Of a DNA stretch of 9,454 bases, positions 1-6,012 are shown in pieces (within the stretch, counting starts at the first letter, position 1; each line of letters starts with the position of its first letter). The notes beneath the pieces were generated by a model. That model did no database searches and was not told where the DNA came from. It worked only from the letters and a program-made list of their open reading frames with translations. A program made the translations under genes and the position numbers. Source of the stretch: JAPLGZ01 sp038225095 (GTDB taxonomy: Bacteria > Chloroflexota > Anaerolineae > Caldilineales > Caldilineaceae); contig JBBREZ010000274.1 in NCBI GenBank assembly GCA_038225095.1, positions 1-9,454 of the forward strand. Direction: 5' to 3'.

Positions 1-2
1 CG

Positions 3-1766
3 GCGGCGCACGGTTCCAAGGTGGCAGCCCATTTTAAGGTCACAGTCCAGCCGGGCGAAACGTTCACGGTGCAGGTGCGTTTCAGCGCCATTGAGATCGA
101 CCGGCCTTTTCGCGATTTCGACGCGATCTTTGCGCAGCGCATCCGCGAGGCCGATGAATTTTACGCCGTCGTGCAGCAGCCTGTGGCTGACGCCGATCAA
201 AAGCTTGTGCAACGCCAGGCCTTTGCCGGCCTGCTGTGGAGCAAACAGCTTTATCACTATTCGGTGCAATTGTGGCTGGATGGCGACCCGGCCCAGCCGC
301 CGCCCCCCACCGCCCGCGAGCAAGGGCGCAATGCCGGTTGGCGGCATCTCTACAATATGGATGTAATTTCGATGCCCGACAAGTGGGAATATCCCTGGTA
401 TGCCGCCTGGGATCTGGCCTTTCACATGGTGCCGCTGGCGTTGATTGACCCCGAATGGGCCAAGCGCCAACTGATCCTGCTGTTGCGCGAATGGTATATG
501 CACCCCAGCGGTCAACTGCCCGCCTATGAGTGGAGTTTTGACGATGTCAATCCGCCGGTGCATGCCTGGGCGGTCTGGCGCGTCTACAAGATCGCGCGCA
601 AAGTCACTGGTGTGGCCGACACTGATTTTTTGGAGCGTGCCTTTCAAAAACTGTTGCTCAACTTCACCTGGTGGGTCAATCGCAAAGATATTGAAGGTAA
701 CAACGTCTTTCAGGGCGGCTTTTTGGGGCTGGATAACATCGGCGTCTTTGACCGCAACCAGCCGTTGCCAACGGGCGGCCATCTGGAGCAGGCGGATGGG
801 ACGGCGTGGATGGGCATGTTTTGTCTGAATATGATGGCGATCGCGCTCGAATTGGCGCGCACCCGACCGACGTATGAGGATGTCGCCACCAAATTTTTTG
901 AACATTTTATCTATATCGCCGATGCGATCAACAATATCGGAGCGGATGGTTTGTGGAACGACCAGGACGGTTTCTTTTATGACTTCATTCATATGGCGGA
1001 TGGACAGCATATTCCGTTAAAATTTCGTTCGTTTGTCGGTTTGATCCCCCTGTTTGCGGTCGAGACGTTGGAGCCGGATTTGTTGGAAATGTTGCCCGAT
1101 TTTCGGCGACGCATGGAATGGTTTATTAAATATCGGCCGGGGATGGTGGAGCACATTGCTTCGTTAACCGAGCCAGGGCAGGGGGAACGGCGTTTGCTTT
1201 CGCTGGTTAACCGTCAGCAATTGGCACAGGTGTTGACGCGCATGTTGGACCCTGAGCAGTTTTTGTCCGACTATGGCTTGCGCGCGCTCTCCAAAGAACA
1301 TGCGCAAAATCCCTTTGTGGTGCAGGTGGATGGTGAGACCCATACCGTGCGTTACGAACCCGCCGAATCGACCAGCCGGATCTTCGGCGGCAACTCCAAC
1401 TGGCGCGGGCCGATCTGGTTCCCACTCAATTATTTGATGATTGAATCGTTGCAGCGCTATCACCATTATTACGGTCAGCAGTTCCAAATCGAAATGCCGA
1501 CTGGTTCTGGTCAACTGGCGACGCTGGCCGAAATTGCCATTGAACTGTCCCAGCGGCTGATCGGCATCTTCCGCCGTGACGACCAGGGGCGGCGCGCCTT
1601 CAATGGCAGCGTAGACATCTTCCAAAATGATCCGAACTGGCGCGACCACATCCTCTTTTATGAATACTTCCACGGCGATAACGGCGCGGGGATTGGCGCC
1701 AGCCACCAGACCGGCTGGACGGCGCTGGTGGCGAAGCTTATTCAGCAGGGTGGCATAGAAGAGTGA
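3..1766 (+). CDS. GH63/MGH1-like glucosidase, 5'-truncated by window edge
   Basis: This is the C-terminal ~587 residues of a bacterial glucosidase of the GH63 (mannosyl-oligosaccharide glucosidase-like) (alpha/alpha)6-barrel family, which hydrolyses glucosides and probably acts in the cytoplasm. The frame is open to the left edge. The GTG at 21 is not a convincing start, because family-like sequence (GSKVAAHFKVTV) already precedes it and the family is normally about 850-900 residues. Recognisable blocks in order are PDKWEYPWYAAWDLAFH, GQLPAYEWSFDDVNPPVHAW, GGFLGLDNIGVFDRN (from nt 714), EQADGTAWMGMF, GNSNWRGPIWFPLNYLMIE and, near the C-terminus, FYEYFHGDNGAGIGASHQTG. By analogy with GH63, the Asp of GLDN (732-734) and the Glu of FYEYF (1662-1664) are the likely catalytic acid and base; this is inference. 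The C-terminus is complete (stop 1764-1766). The physiological substrate cannot be told from the sequence. Confidence 0.88.
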   Translation, partial: AAHGSKVAAHFKVTVQPGETFTVQVRFSAIEIDRPFRDFDAIFAQRIREADEFYAVVQQPVADADQKLVQRQAFAGLLWSKQLYHYSVQLWLDGDPAQPPPPTAREQGRNAGWRHLYNMDVISMPDKWEYPWYAAWDLAFHMVPLALIDPEWAKRQLILLLREWYMHPSGQLPAYEWSFDDVNPPVHAWAVWRVYKIARKVTGVADTDFLERAFQKLLLNFTWWVNRKDIEGNNVFQGGFLGLDNIGVFDRNQPLPTGGHLEQADGTAWMGMFCLNMMAIALELARTRPTYEDVATKFFEHFIYIADAINNIGADGLWNDQDGFFYDFIHMADGQHIPLKFRSFVGLIPLFAVETLEPDLLEMLPDFRRRMEWFIKYRPGMVEHIASLTEPGQGERRLLSLVNRQQLAQVLTRMLDPEQFLSDYGLRALSKEHAQNPFVVQVDGETHTVRYEPAESTSRIFGGNSNWRGPIWFPLNYLMIESLQRYHHYYGQQFQIEMPTGSGQLATLAEIAIELSQRLIGIFRRDDQGRRAFNGSVDIFQNDPNWRDHILFYEYFHGDNGAGIGASHQTGWTALVAKLIQQGGIEE

Positions 1767-1842
1767 GACGTGCGGAGTGCACAATCAATTTGATTAAGGC
1801 CAATCTAGAAGAATAAATAACGATATAGGGATCGAGACCTTC

Positions 1843-1912
1843 GGCAGAGCTCAGGTCGACGCCTGACAGGTGGGGTCTTTTACACCGGTAAGGCGTCGAC
1901 CTGAGCTCTGCC
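1843..1912. repeat. 22-bp perfect inverted repeat (hairpin), possible terminator
   Basis: Arms 1843-1864 and 1891-1912 are perfect reverse complements over 22 bp. The stem can continue inward with mismatches (1866-1867 with 1888-1889, 1869-1872 with 1883-1886), leaving a ~10-nt loop. It lies 76 bp downstream of the glucosidase stop, so it may end or stabilise that transcript. It is not followed by a T-run, so it is not a textbook intrinsic terminator. Bases 1767-1842 before it hold nothing I can support. Confidence 0.6.
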
Positions 1913-1914
1913 CG

Positions 1915-1920
1915 TATACT
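1915..1920 (+). promoter_or_regulatory. Possible -10 element (TATACT)
   Basis: TATACT matches five of six bases of the -10 consensus and lies directly after the 1843-1912 hairpin. It would start a transcript near 1927, about 18 nt before the structured element at 1945. I see no good -35 at the right spacing, because that position falls inside the hairpin arm. The call is therefore weak. Confidence 0.25.
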
Positions 1921-1944
1921 GATAGACAAACCAAATCAACTTGG

Positions 1945-2094
1945 CACAAACGCGGCGGAGGCATGCGCTCATGCCGGTTCGGTCGCACACGCGCGTGCGC
2001 GCGCGCCGTTGGTGCGACTGCTCCTGGTTGGCTCGATGAGGGGCGCGGCCTGAGGTGCAGCACGGGAACCCCCTGGGTGCCTCCGTTGTTTGTG
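1945..2094 (+). ncRNA. Candidate structured RNA, unidentified
   Basis: The two ends of this 150-nt stretch pair over 15 bp: 1945-1951 (CACAAAC) with 2088-2094, a short internal loop (1952-1955 opposite 2086-2087), then 1956-1963 (CGGAGGCA) with 2078-2085. Inside, 1968-1972 pairs with 2036-2040, 1973-1975 with 2030-2032, and 1982-1988 (GTCGCAC) with 2012-2018 around a GC-rich apex. The 3' side of the bubble (2041-2077) can form its own small hairpin (2058-2060/2073-2075 and 2064-2066/2070-2072). The result is a rod with a closing stem, an asymmetric bubble and a long apical arm, loosely like 6S RNA. I recognise no family motif (not tmRNA, RNase P or SRP), and no credible ORF covers it. The strand is uncertain; + is chosen for the TATACT at 1915. 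The structure was folded by hand. Confidence 0.4.
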
Positions 2095-2206
2095 TCATGT
2101 TTAAATGATTTGTCTATAAGCGCCGCAGATAGGTGAGACTGCTATCATTGTACGCAACTGGGCCCAGACAATATTCCCCTTCGACAACAGCTCATTGAAT
2201 TTACAT

Positions 2207-2235
2207 ATGACAGATATCAGTCGTCATGCTATCAT
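2207..2235 (+). promoter_or_regulatory. Sigma-70-like promoter of the PfkB kinase gene
   Basis: ATGACA (2207-2212, 5/6 of the -35 consensus) is followed after exactly 17 bp by TATCAT (2230-2235, 5/6 of the -10 consensus). The predicted start is near 2242, giving a ~60-nt leader before the GTG at 2304. The 2095-2206 stretch shows no other feature I can support. Confidence 0.5.
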
Positions 2236-2303
2236 GTGACCTATCGACCTGGAATCATCCAGAAAATGTGCACTAAGCCCTAGCCAAAGAAGGCAAAGTA
2301 AAC

Positions 2304-3287
2304 GTGTCACCCAAATTGACTCTGCCACCCAAATTAATTGTCTGCGGCGATATCGGCATGGACATCTTTGTCCAGGTTGACGCCATGCCGCACACGGGGC
2401 AGGATGCAATTGCCCATGCGATCGCGTTGTTGCCCGCTGGTTCGGCGGCCAATTGTGCGGCGGTGGCGGCCAGATTGGGCACAGTCGTGGAATTTGTTGG
2501 CCTGACCGGGCGCGATCAGTTGGCGGAAACGCTGATCGCCGACTTGCGCCAGTATGAAGTGGGCGTGCGCCATTTACGCCAGGTGGCTGGTGGGGCAGCC
2601 GTGATTATTGCGGTGGTCGATGCGCACGGTGAGCGAACGATGCTCTCGCATCGGGGCGTCAGCACGCAAACTGCCTATGGCGAACTTGCGCCTGATTTGA
2701 TGGAGCCTGGTGATTGTCTGCACCTCTCAGGTTACAGCTTTCAGGATCCACTCTCGAAAGCAAGCGCATTGGCGTGGATCGCGCAGGCCAGAGAAAAAGG
2801 TGCCCAGATTACGCTGGATCCGTCCTTTCACTTTGCCCACGAATGCAGGTCTAGCCACGCAGACGCGCTGCCCGCTATCGACTTCATCTTCCCCAATCGA
2901 GAAGAGGCGACGCTGATGAGCGGCGCCGACGATCCAATCGCTGCCGCTGCGATCATTCGCCGTTTTGGGCCGAAAACGGTCGTCATTAAACTGGGCAGCC
3001 AAGGTTGCCTGATCGCCTCCCACCAAACGACTCTGCATGTCCCAGCTTATCCGACGGCCGCCGTCGTCGATACGACCGGCGCAGGCGATGCATTTTGCGG
3101 TGGCTTTCTGGCTGCCCGATTATGGGGTCTAGAACTAGAGCAAGCCGCCAAGGTAGGCCATGCCGCTGCGGCCCAAGTGATTGGCCAGCCGGGTGGGCAC
3201 ACTGGCGCACCTACGTTGGCGACTATCATTGCGCAGTTGGCGCGCTATGGTGATGCAGCGCTGGCCGCTGTTTTAGAAAATTTGTAA
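2304..3287 (+). CDS. PfkB-family carbohydrate kinase
   Basis: A 327-residue cytoplasmic ribokinase-fold enzyme that transfers the ATP gamma-phosphate to a sugar or nucleoside hydroxyl. The length is typical of the family. It opens with the first strand LIVCGDIGMDI (11-21), then the sugar-binding GSAANCA motif (46-52), the PNREEATLMSG segment (197-207), VIKLGSQGCLI (227-237) and the PfkB signature DTTGAGDAFCGGF (256-268). In the signature, Asp262 is the expected catalytic base and the GAG turn forms the anion hole. The GTG start is supported by AAGAAGG at 2287-2293, 10 nt upstream; no earlier start fits the conserved N-terminus. It has its own predicted promoter and no close partner gene. Substrate specificity (ribose, fructose, deoxyketose, adenosine or other) cannot be assigned from these motifs. 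Confidence 0.9.
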   Translation: MSPKLTLPPKLIVCGDIGMDIFVQVDAMPHTGQDAIAHAIALLPAGSAANCAAVAARLGTVVEFVGLTGRDQLAETLIADLRQYEVGVRHLRQVAGGAAVIIAVVDAHGERTMLSHRGVSTQTAYGELAPDLMEPGDCLHLSGYSFQDPLSKASALAWIAQAREKGAQITLDPSFHFAHECRSSHADALPAIDFIFPNREEATLMSGADDPIAAAAIIRRFGPKTVVIKLGSQGCLIASHQTTLHVPAYPTAAVVDTTGAGDAFCGGFLAARLWGLELEQAAKVGHAAAAQVIGQPGGHTGAPTLATIIAQLARYGDAALAAVLENL

Positions 3288-3367
3288 TGCGCCTGAATTC
3301 GCTGCAGGAATTTTCGGGCTTACGTGCTCGCTATGGATGGACTTCTCCGATAAAATTAGTTGGTTTA

Positions 3368-3376
3368 TGATATAGT
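3368..3376 (+). promoter_or_regulatory. Extended -10 promoter upstream of the amine oxidase gene
   Basis: TGA-TATAGT is an extended -10 element (TGn plus 5/6 of TATAAT). No convincing -35 is visible, which extended -10 promoters tolerate. The start would be near 3383 and give a ~190-nt leader containing the inverted repeat at 3423-3493. Confidence 0.4.
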
Positions 3377-3387
3377 GAGAAAATTGT

Positions 3388-3534
3388 CTTTTCCAGTACC
3401 TATTCAGGTGGAGCGTTATGCTAGGTAAACACGTAGACGCCCATCAGTAGATGGGACGTAAATAGGTAGCATGCCCTGTCTACATGTTTACCTGTCTACA
3501 CGAGGGCTGAGTCGTTACCTTTTCCAGAACTATT
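3388..3534 (+). repeat. Imperfect direct repeat flanking the leader structure
   Basis: CTTTTCCAG at 3388-3396 is repeated at 3519-3527. Each copy continues with a similar tail (TACCTATT to 3404; AACTATT to 3534). The pair brackets about 115 bp that contain the inverted repeat 3423-3493. It may mark a small inserted element, paired operator sites, or chance similarity. Confidence 0.4.
3423..3493 (+). promoter_or_regulatory. Structured leader: nested hairpins before the amine oxidase gene
   Basis: Arms 3423-3438 and 3478-3493 pair over 16 positions with a single C/T difference that would be G-U in RNA. Inside lies a second perfect hairpin, CCCATC-AGTA-GATGGG (3440-3455), followed by ACGTAAATAGGTAGC. 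A further GTCTAC copy follows at 3494-3499. The element sits 80 bp before the ATG at 3573 and downstream of the predicted start, so it may be a 5'-leader RNA switch or a DNA operator. The hairpin followed by GACGTAAA (3455-3462) recalls part of c-di-GMP-I riboswitches, but the second paired domain of that family is not apparent, so I do not assign it. Confidence 0.45.
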
Positions 3535-3572
3535 ATTAACAATAGGCTACAAACGCTATAAAGGAAAATTGC

Positions 3573-5633
3573 ATGTGGAATTCACTTACGTTGCATCTAC
3601 AAATCTCTGAATGGCACTTTAGCGGTAAGCACAGAATGGCAATCATTAGTGGGTTGATCTTGTTTTTGTTGGCGCTGCCCACGATGGCCTACGCGCAAGC
3701 CACCACAGATGATGTCACTGCGGCTGCCGCAGCCGCCAACCGTCATCCATTAACGCCGCTGAGCAAAGAAGAAATGGCGCAGGCCGTGGCGCTCTTGAAA
3801 AGCAAGAAGTTGATCAACGATAAGAGTCGTTTTGCCGAAATTTCTTTACAAGAACCGGATAAGGCGGTCGTGCTCAAGTGGCAGCCTGGTACGACTGTGG
3901 CGCGCCAGGTCTTTGTTGTTATGCTTGAACAGAAAACTGGTCGCGTTTTTGAAGGCGTGGTCGATATTACCAACCGAAAAATTGTGCGTTGGGACGAAAA
4001 AAAGGACGCACAGCCTTACCTGCTAATTGATGAAGAAGACTTGGTGGATAAACTGGTCAAGGCCGACCCCCGCTGGCGCGCCGCCATGCGCAAACGCGGC
4101 ATTACCGATTTCGACAATGTTCAAGTGGATGTCTGGTCGGCTGGTTATTTTGCTTTGCCGGGCCAAGATGGTCTGCGATTATATCGAACGCCCGCTTATT
4201 ATTACAAAGATTCCACCAATCCCTATTCACGGCCGATTGAGGGTTTGATGACGATTGTGGACATCAACGCCCAGAAAGTGATCGACGTGATCGATGATGG
4301 TGTGCTGCCAATTCCTGCTCCATCCGACTTTGCCGAAGACGATGGGAAATCGCAGCGCAATCCACTGAAGCCACTGAATGAGACGATGCCTGATGGGGTC
4401 AGCTTTACGGTCAAGAATGGCGAAGTTGTCTGGCAGAAGTGGCATTTCCGCTTTGGTTTCCATCCCCGCAGCGGTTTAATTCTCTACAACGTTGGCTATG
4501 AGCAAGATGGCAAAGTGCGACCCATTCTCTACCGGGGATCGCTCTCCGAAACGTTAGTGCCTTATGGGGAAGCATCCGCCCAGTGGTTTTATCGCAATGC
4601 CTTCGATCTCGGTGAGTATAACCTGGGCCGTTCGGCGGATACACTGCGCCCAGGCAAAGAGTGCCCTGCCTATGCCATGTTCTTTGATGCCGTCTTTAAT
4701 GATGATTTCGGCGACGCCTATGACCAACCGGCCGCCGCCTGCCTCTTTGAACAAGATGGTGACATGCTCTGGACGCATAATAATTACACCCAGGAACTTG
4801 ATCTGACGCAGCGGGCCAGAAACCTGGTGATCCGCTGGATTGCCACCAGTGGCAATTATGATTACAGCTTCGATTGGATTTTTCACGAGGATGGTACGCT
4901 AGAGCAACAAACTATGGCCATGGGCATTGTGCTCGCCAAAGCCGTAGTCAGCACCAACCTGGCCGATCCGACAGCGGCAAAAGATACGCAAAATGGCACA
5001 TTGGTTGGCCCGCATGTCGTTACGCCTTTCCATCAACATTTCTTTAGCTGGCGGCTTGACCTGGATGTCGATGGGCCTAAAAACAGTGTCATGGAGATGA
5101 ATACACAGCCCCAAGCGCCGTCGGCGCAGGATAATCCCTGGTTAAATGGCTTTACCGAGGCCCAGACCATGTTGTCTACCGAGTCAACGGCCCAACGCGA
5201 CCTTGATTGGACAACTCATCGCATGTGGAGCGTGGTCAACCCAGCCGTTCGCAACAGTTTGGGGCACGCCACCAGCTACACCTTGATGCCTGGTGAAAGC
5301 GCCGTACCCTATGCCGATCCACAGGCTTGGGTGCGCCGCCGTGCCAATTTCATCAGTCACCAACTGTGGGTGACGCCTTATCAATCGAATGAACTTTATG
5401 CCGCTGGCGACTATCCTTATCAGAGCCATGCCGATACTGGTTTGGGCCAATGGACCAAGGCCGATCGCCCCATCGCTAATACCGATATTGTGGTCTGGTA
5501 TACGCTAGGGATGACGCACATCCCGCGCCCCGAAGAATGGCCTGTGATGTCGCCGCATCAGCTGGGCTTTATGCTGGTGCCAGATAATTTCTTCGACCAT
5601 AACCCGACGGTCAATCCACCAGACAAGCATTAG
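3573..5633 (+). CDS. Secreted copper amine oxidase
   Basis: A 686-residue copper/topaquinone amine oxidase, which oxidises a primary amine with O2 to aldehyde, NH3 and H2O2. An N-terminal hydrophobic segment (about 23-41, ending TMAYA-QA) is a likely signal peptide, placing the enzyme outside the membrane; the 22 residues before it are an unusually long n-region. The start is ATG 3573, with AAAGGA (3560-3565) 7 nt upstream; ATG 3636 is an alternative giving a conventional signal peptide. The N2/N3 domains precede the large catalytic domain. Catalytic base Asp345 lies in RNAFDLGEYNLG, and the topaquinone precursor Tyr405 in THNNYTQ. Copper ligands are His487 and His489 (FHQHFFSWRLDLDVDG) and probably His649 (GMTHIPRPEEWPVM). 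Cys364 and Cys390 fit the family disulfide. The residue after Tyr405 is Thr, where Asp or Glu is usual. Substrate is not predictable; phenethylamine or tyramine are typical for bacterial members. Confidence 0.95.
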   Translation: MWNSLTLHLQISEWHFSGKHRMAIISGLILFLLALPTMAYAQATTDDVTAAAAAANRHPLTPLSKEEMAQAVALLKSKKLINDKSRFAEISLQEPDKAVVLKWQPGTTVARQVFVVMLEQKTGRVFEGVVDITNRKIVRWDEKKDAQPYLLIDEEDLVDKLVKADPRWRAAMRKRGITDFDNVQVDVWSAGYFALPGQDGLRLYRTPAYYYKDSTNPYSRPIEGLMTIVDINAQKVIDVIDDGVLPIPAPSDFAEDDGKSQRNPLKPLNETMPDGVSFTVKNGEVVWQKWHFRFGFHPRSGLILYNVGYEQDGKVRPILYRGSLSETLVPYGEASAQWFYRNAFDLGEYNLGRSADTLRPGKECPAYAMFFDAVFNDDFGDAYDQPAAACLFEQDGDMLWTHNNYTQELDLTQRARNLVIRWIATSGNYDYSFDWIFHEDGTLEQQTMAMGIVLAKAVVSTNLADPTAAKDTQNGTLVGPHVVTPFHQHFFSWRLDLDVDGPKNSVMEMNTQPQAPSAQDNPWLNGFTEAQTMLSTESTAQRDLDWTTHRMWSVVNPAVRNSLGHATSYTLMPGESAVPYADPQAWVRRRANFISHQLWVTPYQSNELYAAGDYPYQSHADTGLGQWTKADRPIANTDIVVWYTLGMTHIPRPEEWPVMSPHQLGFMLVPDNFFDHNPTVNPPDKH

Positions 5634-5661
5634 AGTGCGCTAGGCTAAAAGTGTAGGACTG

Positions 5662-5719
5662 CACAGCAAAGCCCGTTGAATCAGGTTCAGATTGGTCTGA
5701 TTCAACGGGCTTTGCTGTG
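5662..5719 (+). terminator. Hairpin terminator after the amine oxidase gene
   Basis: Arms 5662-5684 and 5697-5719 are perfect reverse complements over 23 bp around a 12-nt loop, 28 bp past the stop codon. The core AAAGCCCG...CGGGCTTT is typical of intrinsic terminators, with TTT inside the 3' arm and only a loose T-rich tail after it. Because it is symmetric it could work on both strands. Confidence 0.7.
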
Positions 5720-5830
5720 GCGTTTGGTTAGCTCTGGGGCGCGTGCGTGACGATGTAACTCTATTCGTAATTATGAGTAAATTGATAAGCAAACCGTAAG
5801 TAAATTGTTATACTTGATCCGACAAGTTTC

Positions 5831-5839
5831 TGGTATACT
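5831..5839 (+). promoter_or_regulatory. Extended -10 promoter of the hoxX-like gene
   Basis: TGG-TATACT is an extended -10 element with five of six -10 bases. A TTGATC at 5814-5819 is too close (14 bp) to be a standard -35. The start would fall near 5846. A second TATACT at 5809-5814 could be an alternative. Confidence 0.45.
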
Positions 5840-5845
5840 CTAGAA

Positions 5846-6012
5846 TGGTTGATTCAACCGTCATGCGGAGCAATTCGTATGATCAAAAGTCAATGAAGAC
5901 TAAACCATAGCTCATCGACCCGAATGGACAAAACATGTGCTTGTGACATAACACACTTGCCCTTTTGCGTTTGCTGAGCGAAAACCAAAATGTATTATCA
6001 ATGGAGATAAAC
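5846..6012 (+). other. Long leader of the hoxX-like gene with a possible mini-ORF
   Basis: About 165 nt lie between the predicted transcription start and ATG 6013. A five-codon ORF (ATG 5879 to TGA 5894-5896, MIKSQ) has a GGAG (5867-5870) 8 nt upstream and could be a translated leader, but so short an ORF is easily chance. I see no strong hairpin in the rest. The upstream stretch 5720-5830 is AT-rich and otherwise featureless. Confidence 0.25.
5847..5859. promoter_or_regulatory. Palindrome over the predicted transcription start (possible operator)
   Basis: GGTTGA-T-TCAACC is a perfect 6+1+6 palindrome starting 8 bp after the -10 element, where a repressor would block initiation. Nine of its bases (TGATTCAAC) also occur in the terminator arm at 5698-5706. 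No regulator gene is in the window. Confidence 0.35.

Noticed and set aside
1164..1784. 206-codon minus-strand open frame at the end of the glucosidase gene
   Set aside because: The + strand frame carries clear GH63 motifs across the same bases; the antisense translation looks like composition only.
1945..2094. 6S RNA call
   Set aside because: The rod shape is suggestive, but the 5' bubble strand is about four bases and I see no conserved 6S sequence.
1870..2136. Short open frames on both strands across the 1850-2136 intergenic region
   Set aside because: They run through the inverted repeat and the GC-alternating tract, give low-complexity Arg/Ala-rich translations, and have no start signals.
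3296..3314. AATTC...GAATT stem followed by TTTT after the PfkB kinase gene
   Set aside because: The 5-bp AT-rich stem is too weak to call a terminator.
3423..3493. c-di-GMP-I (GEMM) riboswitch call
   Set aside because: Only one hairpin and two short strings match; the second paired domain is missing and there is a ~10-nt insertion. Kept only as a comparison.
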